The notes below the pieces were generated by a model. It saw only the letters and a program-made list of their open reading frames with translations. It made no database searches and had not been told where the DNA came from. This document shows, piece after piece, positions 33,087-44,306 of a stretch of 64,000 nucleotides of DNA. The position numbers and the translations under genes are program-made. The stretch's first letter is position 1. Every line of letters starts with the position of its first letter. Location of the stretch: the NCBI RefSeq assembly GCF_016920785.2, contig NW_024609857.1, forward strand, positions 193,577,027 through 193,641,026, in the 5' to 3' direction. The stretch comes from Ixodes scapularis (lineage: Eukaryota; Arthropoda; Arachnida; Ixodida; Ixodidae).

Positions 33087-33998
33087 GGTGATTTCAGATA
33101 AGATCGACCAAAGGGTGGCTGGTCGACATTTTTAAATCAACTGATGTTTTTATATGACATCGTCTAGTGTCTGGTATAAAAGAATCCACACTTAGTTTTG
33201 ACCAGAAAAAAAATTTGGAGACAAGAAAAATCGTAAGGCAGGGAGAGGTGGACAGTTGCAATAACGCGCACTGATGGAGGGGGCAAGTTTGAAAGTGAAT
33301 AATTAAAACAATAAAATTAGGAAAATTTTAAAACATTTTACAAACAAACTATGGGTACAACTTGCTTGTAATATAAAGTAATAATATTTATTAAAAATTT
33401 ATTTAGTTTTCTAAAAATTTCCAAACATGCCTGCTCGAACGACAAATGGCAAACTTTGGAAATCTGTATCTCATGAAATAATTTAATCATTATTACATAA
33501 CTTGCAAACATTATTTTACTAATATATGGCTATTACTGAAAAAATAAATAAGGTATCTGAGTGACACAATAGTTACAATATATTTAGGCAAACATGGGAA
33601 AAAAATTAAACAAAGAAAAATTCCAATGCGAATAAAAAAAAAACACCACCTTCGATTTTTTTTAAATTTGGGTACCCTGTTATACTCTATTTCGGCATTC
33701 ATTTCTATTAAAAACATGTTGCATCATTGCACTGCGAAAGAAGAAACAACTCCCCAAAGTAGGGTCCTTTTTCAAAGCCTACACTTAGCAGTGTCCTCTA
33801 CAAGAAGTGACTCTGAGTTCCAGTTTCATGAAACTTGCACAAATCTTTTATATACATTTATTCAGATGAGGTCATTGATAAAAAGAGCGATCGGTCACAC
33901 AGTAAAAGGGAGGAGAAACTATATACAGCATTTTACATAAGCGTACAAAGTGGTATCATATTAGAGACTAATGATTTGAGAAAAGATGATGCAGTGTG
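33087..33998. repeat. Left TIR of the nested transposon
   Basis: Matches the right TIR in reverse complement from the tip through landmarks such as ctgctcgaacgacaaatggc and gtggtatcatattag. The inner boundary is estimated from where the alignment fades. Confidence 0.85.
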
Positions 33999-34454
33999 AA
34001 GTTGTACCTTCCGGTATATTTTACATCTAGAGTAAAATAAATAACTTTACTTCCACACACAAAAACAAAGATATAATAGTAAGATATTTAGGTTGGCTGT
34101 GTATTTACGATTACAAACAATTTCAGGTGACGGATGCCATAGTGCCTAACTGGAGCAGCTTCGATGCTCTCGGTGTATGAAGGAATCGTGGCAAGCCGAT
34201 ATATTTTATCCTGCTCGAGGATAACATTTTGGGATTTTTTTTATAGTGATCAGATAAAAATTATTAGTAACCACCAACAAAAACAGTAGGTTAAATACCC
34301 CGTGAAGAAAAATGTGATAAATAAGATGTCCCTGCATTCAAAATGAGCAGTCCTTGGGAAATCAAATTCGGCACTTTACTCTAAGGTTTTCCTCGCTGTA
34401 CCCATTTAATAAGGTTGCTTCCAAGCAGATCCGACTGTCCGTGCTACATATACG

Positions 34455-36585
34455 TCACAGGTCCCTTCTGTTGATGACTTGCTGAGCCGCCACGCGTGCC
34501 AAGACTGAATGCCAGGGAAGGCGCGCACCGTCAGCCACTCTTCTTTTTTTTTGTTCACAATACCGAACAACCTCATTTTCGTCCAGATATACAAGATGCA
34601 CGCCTTTAAGGTTCTTTGATAGAACGCTCACCATTGTCCTGGCCGTCTGAATTGCGCTTACTGAACGTTCTCTCAGGTTGTTCAGCGTGGCCTGGTGCTT
34701 CACGAGTCCGCCAACTCCGTCACATGCATTTTTCTCATGTCCAGATGCAGAAAATAACCACTGGGCTTGTGGGCAATCGTCCTTTGCAAATTGGTGAAGC
34801 TGGTAGCGATTCTTGAAATGACTGGCGGCGCCGTCACTTACGTACGTCACGTACGAGTATACCGCTACGTTGTCCTCAACCCACTCCTTCACTTTTTCTA
34901 GAGCCAAGCAAGCGTGAGCGGCGTCGTGACACAGGTCCTCACTGATGATGGCAAAGCTGTTTGTAGATTTTCTTGTCGTCACTACACATGTAAATATCGA
35001 AACTTGTTTTCTTTTTCCAGTGATATGCTTGCACTTCGTCAGGAAGCACGATGGTCCAGTTTTCAGCAAAGTCAAAATGAAAGACAATGCTCCCGCGTTG
35101 CATGCACTGTTTTTCATCGTAGATCGCTTTACCTTGCGTTTGCCGGATATGGTTGTGAAGTACCCAACTTCCAACCGTCACTTGGATGACTTTTAGGAAA
35201 GTCTCAGGTTCCAAAGTTTTTTTCACAAGGTCGCCGGACTCCCATGTTGCAAGCACAATCTCTTCATCCTCCGGGATATCAAGTTCCTGGAGTGTAAGAA
35301 ACCGGCCTTTTGGGCAGTGATCACAGTCTCCTTGAAGGCACAGTTCTGTTGCTGGGTCGCACAGAAATGCCGAGTTCATTTCACCAGTGTTGAATGTTGA
35401 GCCTGTAACGTTCTCTAGAGCGGCAATACAAAGATAATAATTGGCGCAGCGCACACAAACGCACACTTCCTGGTGTGGAATACATTGGACCCATCTAGGG
35501 CGCAACGAATAAAATTTCGTTAGCCCAACGCCGGAATCGGGATGCTTGTCTTTGTATATACGGAAGGCCTCTCGTATTGAGCGTGTCATGAAGCGCTTTG
35601 GCACGAACGTTTTTTCTCCGTTGAGCATGACAGAGATGACGTCCTTCTGGTTGGGACTTTGGCGCGAACATTGTAGCTCGTCTTTCGTTAAGTACTCTAG
35701 GGCAGCAGACAGGTTCTCAGGACTCACCTTGCACCTCGTGTAAGGATCCGGCTCATGCCACACGCCATGCTTTTCCTTGAGTTTTCGGGATTTACTGATG
35801 AGGTACATTGAGGCCTGTGGAATCATCTTTTGAACCTCATTCTTCGTCAGTGTCGACGGCAGGAGTGTAAGCAGTTGACAACGTTCCCGGAGAGAGGTGG
35901 CGGTTTCAAAGGCCTGCCGAAAGTTGTCCACTCACTCAGTGCATGTGGAGCATGTTGGTTCGGACGACCCCGATGGTGCGTCCCTGTCGTACGCAATACG
36001 TAGCCTTGAGCGTATATTCTTGACAGCAACCTGCTCCAGTTCTGTCTGCTTTCTCTTGACATAGGCAGGCCTGTCCCGACTTCTTACGACGCTTGGTTGT
36101 CTCAGCGGCGACACATCTTTAGGTAGTATGCTGCGATTTAGATCTTCAATTGCTTCTTCAGCTGGCACAAATATGTCAGGGCACTGCTCTGAGCTTCGCA
36201 TCGAGATCTCCTTAGTGATGTGCATGAAGCAATGGTAGCACAGGTAGTCCGTCGCACTCACTTTGGTGGAACAGTCAGGCGGAAGAATTTGCTTCAACGA
36301 GTTTAGGTCCAACGCGCCAACACTTCGAAAATTCCGCTGCTTTGGTATAGTCTTTTTGTGTTTGCAAAAGTAATCTGCACAAAACACTCGTTCGGAGCTC
36401 CAGGACGTCTTCATAATGTATACATAAAAAATAGAAATTAAACCCCAACTGATGGCATATAATTGCCAAGTGAAAGAACTACTGGGTGCACAAGTGACAA
36501 GTCCGAGGCTGAGGAGCTCACTCACTGCAAACGTACATTTGAAAAGAGAGGTCACAACTGAGGCTGTCGGCAAAGCTTGATCCAC
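34455..36585 (-). pseudogene. Transposase of the nested element (SDGAASHFKN family), stop and frameshift
   Basis: Three adjoining frames make one protein of about 700 residues. The first (36585 to 35932) has a cysteine-rich block (FCADYFCKHKK ... CSTKVSATDYLCYHC), and its first 55 residues are probably intron. It ends at an in-frame TGA (35932-35934) and continues in the same frame to 34939 (QKMIPQASMYLISKSRKLKE, C-x-x-C motifs, then HFDFAENWTIVLPDEVQ). In the A-run at about 35,005-35,019 the frame shifts to the third segment, which ends at 34455 (SFAIISEDLCHDAAHACLAL, YVSDGAASHFKNRYQL, FSASGHEKNACDGVGGLVK). Acidic residues in DFAEN and SDGA are likely catalytic. The protein lies alone between the TIRs, so its role is presumably mobilisation of this element. 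Both lesions make this copy inactive unless splicing removes them. Confidence 0.75.
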
Positions 36586-37664
36586 GTCAAAGGAAGAAAG
36601 AGGGAAAGTCTCCAGACAACAAATTGTGGTCAGCGGCCTTCGAAAAAGACTTTCCGGAATCGCACTGTCGTCCCTCCACGCGCTGATATGAAAGCACCCG
36701 AGCTTCTACCACGTGGTTCATGACACAGCCTGAGCCATGTCGGCGACCGGTTCGCGAGGGGTTGGCGGTGGGGTTACGTTGATGGTCACTCGGATTAGCC
36801 CTTGCTGTACTGAGCTACCACCTGCAGTGCCTTATCGCCGGCTGGTGTCAACAACGAGAACACACACACCCTGTCCACACCAAAACTACAAGCGTTCACC
36901 GCACACGCGTCGCCGCCGCTTTTAAGCTTTTGTGAAATTGCTTTCTTTTGCAGCGGAGAACCGCCTTATCTTAACTACGCGCCTGAAATCCTTCCAGGCG
37001 GGCGTACACAATATCAAGCGTTTCGAGAAATGCCCGTGGAGTAGAACTATGGGAAAATTCGGAGCCCGCGATGTCGATATCGTCGCCGTTGTGTTAGTAC
37101 GCCGTCGCGTACTGCAGTCCCCCGTTGGGGGAGGGGGGGGGGGGGCGGTCTTACTACGATAACATGGCGACAGCGTTTACACTCTATGTATTTACGCGAG
37201 GCTCGAGTATTTGGGGATAATGCTGCCGGTTGGTGTGCTCCTTTGTGCCTGATATTATCGCCCGTGACGCCAGCGAGTGAGATGGCGACAGGCATGACTG
37301 CTCAGTAAACAGGCGTCGGCGGCCATGTTTTGCTGGTTGAAGCGAACCCCCTTGTCCTTGACAGCGAGCGGGGAAATGCGAAAAAAAGATTGTATCGGCC
37401 GTTTTGCCAGAACTATAGCGACGAGTGTCGTCTGCGGTTTCCGGCAACTATTTTGCCATAATCGTGAGCTTAGCGAGGAAATGATTTTTGCTCGCCACAG
37501 AACACTACCACGCAGAAAGGGAATGCTTGAACATGTTTTTGTTCTGGATATATATCAGGGATATATATGAGAGAGAGAGAGAGAGAGATGAAGGTAGAAC
37601 GGAAGAGGGAATAGCATATAGTGTCGCAGGAGAATAAAGTAAACAAAGTTCCTAGTGGCCGATG
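36586..37664. other. 5' region of the nested transposase, CpG-rich
   Basis: Upstream of the transposase on the minus strand. A probable first exon lies at about 36,530-36,700, ending at a gtgagt donor (rc of about 36,523-36,528). Farther up, aacatggcgac motifs and a G-run (37,127-37,145) suggest a promoter zone. A (GA)n tract lies at about 37,570-37,588. Confidence 0.35.
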
Positions 37665-38556
37665 GCTGCATGATCTTTTCTCGGATCACTAGTCCGTAAT
37701 ATGATACCTCTTTGTACACAGTAGTTTCTTCTTAATTTACGTGTGTGAACGATTTCTTTAGTTATCATTGGCCTCATCTAAATAAAAATATATAAAAGAT
37801 GTGTGTTGGTTTCATGAAACTGGAACTCAGAGTCAGTTCTTGTATAAAACACTGCTAAGTGTAGGCTTTGAAAAAGGACCCTACTTTGGGGAGTTGTATT
37901 TTCTTTCTCAATAAAATGATGCAACATGTTTTAATGGAAATGAATGCCGAAATAGAGTATAACAGGTTACCTAAATGTTAAAAAAATCGAGGGTGGTGTT
38001 TTTTTTTTTTATTCGCATCGGAATTTTTCTTTGTTTGATTTTTTTTTCATGTTTGACTAAATATATCCTAACTATTGTATCACACAGATACCTTAGTTAT
38101 TTTTAAATATTAGCTATATATTAGTAGAATAATATCTGCAAATTATATCATAATGATTAAATTATTTCATGAGATACAGACCTCCAAAGTTTGCCATTTG
38201 TCGTTCGAGCAGGCATGTTTGTCAATTTTTAGAAAAATAAATATATTTTAAATAAATATGATTACTTTATATTACAAGCAAGCTATACCCATAGTTTGCG
38301 CCTAAAACGTATTAGAGTTCTCCTAATGTTATCTCTTTAGTTATTCACTCTCAAACAGGCCCCCTCCATCAGTGCGCGTTAATGCAACTGTCCACCATCT
38401 CATGCCTTACGATTTTTCCTGTCCCCAAGTATTTTTTCTAGTCAAAACTAAGTTTGGATTCGTTCATACCAGACACTAGACAATAACATATAAAAACATC
38501 AGTTGATTTGAAAATGTCGACTAGCCATCCTTTGGTCGATCTTATCTGAAATCACC
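37665..38556. repeat. Right TIR of the nested transposon
   Basis: Inverted partner of 33,087-33,998; ends cgatcttatctgaaatcacc at 38556, just before the ctactg duplication. Confidence 0.85.
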
Positions 38557-39278
38557 CTACTGTGTTGCTAGATCGAAAGGATTATGAGGAGAAAATGTAC
38601 AGCATCTTGAACGATCCCTCGCACTTTATGAAGCTGAACCGTGACCCGACAGCAAAGTCAGAGCTCCAGCTCGTTGAACATTTACGGGTACTGCGTAACA
38701 AAGGGCGTTTGGATCAAACCTTGTACCGCCGACTGTTTTCTTCGGACGGAGCCACTCCAACCATCTACGGGCTACCTAAGGTGCATAAGGAGGGCTGCCC
38801 TCTCCGTCCTATCGTGTCTTTTGTAGGTTCACCAACTTACAACCTGTCGAAGTTCTTGGTTGAAGTGCTGAGGCCGTTAACTGAGGACAACTCTAGGTCG
38901 GTTAGAAACTCTCGCGATTTTGTAACCGAAGTCCGTACGCAGCAGCTTGATGATGACGATGTGATGGTGTCTTTTGATGTTATCTCATTGTTTACAAATG
39001 TCCCCATTGGCCTGGCTATCGATTATGTAGAGACGCGTTTGAAAGAAGATTGTAATTTGGAGGGTCGTACGTCCTTACTTGTGGAGGATATTATAATTTT
39101 GTTGCGGTTTTGCCTGAATCAAACGTACTTCAGTTTCGCCAACACGATTTACCATCAAATCGAAGGGTGCCCTATGGGAAGTCCTATTTCTGTTACCGTA
39201 GCAAACTTAATGATGGAGCACGTCGAAACACGGGTGCTAAACTCAGTACCCTTTCCGGTGAAAATGTACTGTAGGTAA
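38557..39278 (+). pseudogene. Penelope-like reverse transcriptase, core
   Basis: The frame resumes at the target duplication. RT blocks are visible in order: TPTIYGLPKVHKEGCPLRPI (residues about 65-84), VSFDVISLFTNVP (about 136-148, motif A with its aspartate) and GCPMGSPIS (202-210, motif B). The next block should be the Y-V-D-D catalytic box, but the codon for its tyrosine is TAA (39276-39278) and the following residues read IDE, so the second aspartate is also replaced by glutamate. Penelope RTs copy the element RNA, primed at a break made by the linked endonuclease. This copy cannot supply RT. Confidence 0.88.
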
Positions 39279-40181
39279 ATAGATGAAACTTTTGTAATTT
39301 TGAAAAGAATTAACCTAGATGCTTTCCACGTGGCGCTAAACAGCGTACACCACGCCATTCAGTTCACGTACGAAACAGAGACAGATAATGTGTTGCCTTT
39401 TTTGGATGTGTTGGTACGCCGGGCCAGTAATGGCAGTGTGGAAACGACGGTGTACCGTAAGCAGTGTGACACCGGAAATTTTTTGTTCTTTGACTCGCAT
39501 CACCCGACCGAACACAAACGGTCCGTTGTAAGAACCTTTTTATCACGTTGTGATGCAGTGTGCTCTAACAAGCAGCTACGGTTGCAAGAGGTTGAAAATG
39601 TGGTTGGTACGTTAGAGCGGCGCCATTATCCGAGGACGTTTATTAACGATACGCAGAGGCGAATGCAGAGGGGAAGGGGGAGTGAGTCACGAGTGCGGGC
39701 AACGTCTATTGTATCTATTCCCTATGTCCAGGGCGTGTCACATGCTGTTCGGAGAGCGTTGGGCCTGCTGGGCGTACAAACTGATTTTAAACCACATTAT
39801 ACCTTAGCGAATGTGTTCCCGAAACCGAAGGATCGCACCTCTGCAGACGGTCAGAGGGGGGTCGTATACAAAGTGCAGTGCGGGGATTGTGACGCGACCT
39901 ACATCGGCGAAACGGGCAGAAAGAGGGCAACGAGATTGAAAGAACACAAAAGGGACGTTGCCAAGGCCACCCATGCCACGCGGTCCAAGACGGAACTTGT
40001 CGAACACTGCTGGACGACAGGACACAGTTTCGACCTGGACAATGCGACGACGCTGGCCCGAGAACAAAGGTGGGGGCAAAGAAAATTCGTCGAGTCCTGG
40101 TTCATTCGCCGTGACTCATCGGTGTGCAACACCAACCGTGGCCCCCTGCCGGACGTTTACGGGGACGTGTGTGATAAGTAG
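39279..40181 (+). pseudogene. Penelope-like RT thumb and GIY-YIG endonuclease, C-terminal part
   Basis: The same frame continues after the stop for about 300 codons to TAG at 40179-40181. The RT part includes LPFLDVLVRR and HHPTEHKRSVVRTFLSRC, then the GIY-YIG nuclease: GVVYKVQC (about residues 187-194 counting from 39300), a CGDC pair, YIGETGR (201-207) and the RLKEHKRDV arginine/histidine block. GIY-YIG nucleases nick target DNA and are the hallmark of Penelope elements of this type. Apart from the stop upstream, no lesion is visible here, so the endonuclease half is the best preserved part. Confidence 0.88.
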
Positions 40182-40211
40182 ACTGGTCGACCTCACCTCA
40201 TTTGTGTCAGT

Positions 40212-40255
40212 GTATACTGAAGATGCCACCTGCATAGGTGGCGAAACGTCTGTAC
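40212..40255 (+). ncRNA. Hammerhead-ribozyme-like motif of the Penelope pseudo-LTR
   Basis: In order: gtata (stem I, 5'), CTGAAGA (40217-40223, core CUGANGA), gccacct-gcat-aggtggc (stem II, 7 bp), GAAA (40243-40246), a two-base-pair stem III made of acgt, cleavage-site C at 40250, then tgtac pairing with gtata (five pairs, one G-U). Penelope-like elements are known to carry minimal hammerheads with a very short stem III. One base, t40224, lies between the core and stem II, so the fold is not fully canonical and activity is uncertain. Confidence 0.55.
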
Positions 40256-40350
40256 CTTTTGTTATTAATTTGTTATGTTAAGTCGGAGTAAATCTTTTCA
40301 ATCATGAATTCACCCGGCTTTTGGAACATTTTTGCAATTGTCGCGTCTAT

Positions 40351-41869
40351 ATTGAGCTTCTTTTTTTTTATCGTCTCTACAAAAGTTGCATTATAAGAGC
40401 ATTGAATGTACTTAATAGAACTTCAGAGTAGCACCTTATTAAAAGATGAGTGTCTAAAAATCACTTGGGACCATTCTCTCCGAGATTGCACTTGGGACCA
40501 TTTTGTCCGGGGCCGTTTCGTCCAGGGCCACTTCGTCGAGACCATTTTGTTCTGCATCCTACCGTGCCTTATTGCTCGCGAAAACTACGAGAACAGCAAC
40601 GACCACGTTTCTGTGTTTTTTTTTTTTTTCCTCATGCCATCCCATTCTCCTAACTTTTGGTGGGCGACCTCAAAGTAGCGAGCGGGGTTCACCGGCGGAT
40701 GGAGCACTCATTTTTTACACTGCGTTATTACACATAAATTTGAACGCACAACGTATCGAAGTTTAGTTTGCTTCACTCAAAACGCACTTATAGAATATGC
40801 CTATGGGATTATTTCGGGGTATCCTTCTAGACATAACTGCTCCTTGAAATCGAAAAACCATCATTTACAGGCTGATTTATTTTTGAAGACAAAGATGATT
40901 GCAACACATCACTTGAACCTTCCGCGCAGCAGGATTTTTGAGGCCACTCGTGGATGGGTCCCAACTCTATTTTTGCGGCTTGACGCGTGCCGCAAAACAA
41001 TCAGAGGCGCCGTATTGGGAGACGGGTGGTGTCATGACTCATGACCACAAGCTAGGACAACTGCATTCTACACTAAAAAAAAAACAAAAAAAAAACGTTC
41101 CTTTGTTCTATTTATTTTTCATTCATACGCGCAGTTATACGTATATTGTTTCAACACGAAAGCAAGTTAAAAAAATAGCTCTTGTTACTGAAAGAACACG
41201 ACGCCGCTTAATCACCGTATCACTCAATCATCGCAACACGCACTTTTTTTTGTGTGTGTTGCTCAGTCATCGAAGTTTTGCGCCTTTGAAAATTTGTATG
41301 CATTTTTTTTTTTGGGTGAGGGGAAATAAAGTACACAAGCTATTTCCGCAGGTACAGATTTCTTCAAATAAACTTTAATTCAATGACCCGTATGGTTTAT
41401 ACAAATGAGTACCAAAGAGTAGCTTTATACTAACATTACTTACCAAATAAAACACGGCGAGCAGTTACGCTTGCAAACGAACGCCAGTGTTCAAACCGCT
41501 GAAGCAGGGGGCCCGGGAGTCAAAAGCATCGAAGCCTGTTTCATCTGTGGTCCGAGGCGAAGATTATCTCGGTTTGGTAAATAACACAACGCGACTTGGT
41601 AAATAACTATGACATTCCACCTCTCTAAGCTTTCAAGGACCTGACAGCTCGCACGGGCAGCTTTGTTTCCACAGAATGGCGCACCCGATTTCTCGCGTGC
41701 AAAGCCTTTCGAGCCTGGTCATTGTGTCCCTCTATCCGGTAGAAGACTTAAGTGACCTTCTTTTTCCAAAGATCGCTTTATCTCTTTCCTGGCTGCAACA
41801 AGCACCCTTTTCGCTCTTTCCAGGCCGGAAACTAGCTCTCCATTTCGTTTTTTATTTTGCGAGGGGTGC
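40351..41869. other. No gene recognised
   Basis: Around 40,490-40,550 are copies of a gggaccattttgtccggggcc-like motif, related to the inverted one at about 31,680. The rest is AT-rich with A- and T-tracts (41,075-41,095; 41,305-41,315). Confidence 0.45.
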
Positions 41870-41965
41870 TTTTGGTTCAGAAAGCACGCTTCTAAGGGTT
41901 CTTCCCCGAAATCGGTTCTTTTTTAGCGAAAAGAACCCTTTTTTGCTCATTTGGCTCCTTTTTTT
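41870..41965. repeat. Short GGGTTC/GAACCC repeat with GAGAGTGTAC end
   Basis: The phrases aagggttcttcccc, atcggttctttttt and gaaaagaaccctttttt, followed by ctgagagtgtac, are the inverted counterpart of the tacactctaaaaa start of the 24,690 array. Confidence 0.55.
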
Positions 41966-44264
41966 CTGAGAGTGTACAGACAGGTCGACATGTAACCAAT
42001 CAAAACGCGACATTTCGTTAAGGCTGCGGTCCCACGGCGGCCATTACATATGACGCTTTCAGCACGTTTTCGAAATGCGATCGTGGCGTGTTCAAGCTTG
42101 CTAAAATTATGTGTTATATATCATCTTGTAGTGTACAACATTATCTTTTATCTGATGTAGGATTTGTTTTCCTAGTGCAAAAAGCTAATTCAGAGGGCAC
42201 CCGCGAACATTGACCTTTTCGGCAAAACATGGTTTCGTAGTACAGTGGTACAGGGTGCACTATTGGAGCAATTTCTTTCTAATTTTAGAATGTTATAGAA
42301 GAAGAGTGCGTTCATTGTCAACGGAGGCCTTTTTTCCTTTTTTTATTTTATTTTGACAGATATTTACTTTAGAAAAATTGACTTTGCGAAAGCACTTCAG
42401 TCGCGAAGTTTTGGGCGCCTACTCGGTCATTTTATTTGAAACTTTTTACATCAGTTTGTAATTATGGTCGAAAGAGTTAAGCTAAATTTCATTGTAATAT
42501 GGCTTAAACTTTTTTCGGAATGCTCCCGTGAAAAGTGACAAAAACCGTTAATTTTGGCAAACTTCATTTGGTAGTACAGTGGTACAGCGCTTAGGGATTG
42601 GCACACATGAATAAAATTGTAGGCCCGCAAAGAAAAACATATTCTGCTTTGCAAAGCGAGGCCCTTTTTCTAAATTTCACTTTTGATTTTCCATAAAAAA
42701 AGTTTGAATATAGGTGAAATCACGTATTTGTTGATAGTCAAAAACGAGTATTTTGACCCCTTTTGGCAGACATTTAGGCCGATATTTTTAGTATTAAATG
42801 GAGATTACTGTTCCAGGTCCTGATTATTAGCCCACATTTTCACTAATCGAGCCTATTTATTAACAAGAATCATAAAACTCACAGAAAACACAAATTGGAT
42901 GTCTGGTTGCGCCCTCTATGTGGCGGTGGCTGAAATGTGACTACGCGAGGTTCAGGAAACTGCCGAGGATGGCGCTGATTCCAGCTGTGGTTGCCAGCTT
43001 CGGAAACTGGTTGTACACTTGGCTTCTTCCGTTTCTTGCAAAATAACGTGCTGGAAAACTTGGTCGAAACTCATGAGGTCCTTTATAACACGGTACTTTC
43101 TGCTAATATAGCTTTCAGGAAGAATTTCAGTCGCTTTCATATTGTTAAACGATTTTTTTTTTATGCGAGGCTCCACCGGTTCAGTTGGAATCGATATCGA
43201 AGTTTCAAATCACCGAAATGCCAAAATCGCCAGTTCTGCGTAGATACGCAGCGTGACGCACGTGCTTCTGGTGCGTGTGCACGTACGTGTTTGCTGCGTA
43301 GTTCTTCGGTTGCTGCGAGTTTTCGCGTATTTATTGTGCACTGCTTACCTCCGTCTGCGCACGCATCTCATCCTTGTAACTACCCCTGCTCTGTTTGCCT
43401 AGAGTGAAGTTTGTGTCTGTCTTTTCGTTCGCTGACTAAGCTCGTGTCGGTGTCCTTCCTACTGGCTGCTGTTCGTGTTTGCGTACCGTGTGTGTCGCTT
43501 TGATTACTAGGTCCCCTGCTTATGGGGTGGAGCAAGCGGTGGGCGTCGCGCCAGGGGTGGGTCGTGATTGGGGAAACAGCTTAGCAGCCGACGCCGACTT
43601 CGGCGCGTTTCTTCTGCGCACGCGCGTACTGTCATTGATATCGCTACTTCGCGCCGTGACGATGCGCTGATCTACAGGCCGGTCGGCGCTCGCGTGATAT
43701 TGTTGAAAATTCTCGAGCGTGTATTTACGTTTCGAAAGCCATAATAGAATTAAAGTGGACATTTGGCCGGCAGCCGGCATACCGTGGCTCTGAAAACAGA
43801 TTGCTAGGAGTGCCCTCTCATTCGCTGGTTCCACGCTGGGTGCGCGCAGTCCGTGCTTCTGGCCTCCCCGGCCGCCCAAATGCGTTTTTCTGATACTTGT
43901 TTTGTTTTCAGTAAACAGACAATAGATTCCTGCTGATATTCTCCTTTATAATCTTCACTCTTGACAACTCTTTAGTGTTGGAAGGAACTCCGTCAAATTT
44001 GACGATAATGCATGTGTAAGTACAACTGGAACCTCATAGTTGCAAGAATACTTTTCCTGGATTGTCTGCATTAGAGTGCCTCCATGTGCGCTTCGCGCAC
44101 ATGAAGGCTCCCTAGTCCGCGCCTTTCTGATAATATGATCGGTCTCCATAAATTGCACTTCCCCGCTTCGGGAGCACGGCCAGCGGTGGTTCTCTGTCGG
44201 TCATCGAACCTCACACACGTGAAGCGTTGTCAAAGCTGTGATATACCGGGCGTTTTATTATTCT
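41966..44264. other. No supported gene
   Basis: A 17-base direct repeat, gtagtacagtggtacag, occurs at about 42,236 and 42,571. A minus-strand frame at 42,952-43,140 reads MKATEILPESYISRKYRVIK and could be a stray exon, but no domain or splice partner supports it. Confidence 0.35.

Positions 44265-44302
<38 letters not shown>
44265..44302. repeat. Poly-T tract
   Basis: Almost uninterrupted run of about 38 T; possibly the A-tail of a minus-strand retroposed sequence, but no body was identified. Confidence 0.9.

Positions 44303-44306
<4 letters not shown>

Larger units (their letters stand above)
33087..38556. mobile_element. 5,470-bp DNA transposon with about 0.9-kb TIRs and 6-bp TSD
   Basis: The element begins GGTGATTTCAGATAAGATCG and ends with the reverse complement; arms align from 33087 to about 33,998 and from about 37,665 to 38556, with roughly 85-90% identity by eye. 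A perfect 6-bp duplication, ctactg, flanks it at 33081-33086 and 38557-38562, and removing element plus one copy restores the reading frame of the Penelope ORF. Inside is one minus-strand transposase gene (34,455-36,585), CpG-rich DNA, and a short GA microsatellite near 37,570. The 6-bp duplication and long TIRs bring the IS3EU group to mind, but I cannot confirm the superfamily. Confidence 0.9.
32173..40336 (+). mobile_element. Penelope-like element, split by a nested DNA transposon
   Basis: The direct repeats attctcgcgtctat (32159-32172) and attgtcgcgtctat (40337-40350) form a 14-bp target-site duplication with one mismatch. Terminal pseudo-LTR copies are visible: ggtggcgaaacgtctgtacc to cccggcttttggaacat at 32,246-32,340 and again at 40,237-40,330, and an inverted partial copy makes the 5' end a hairpin. 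Reverse transcriptase and GIY-YIG endonuclease segments lie between them, in order. Without the 5,476-base insertion (element plus one duplication copy), the element is about 2.7 kb. It is inactive: a frameshift at about 32,881, the insertion at 33,086 and a stop at 39,276-39,278. Confidence 0.88.
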
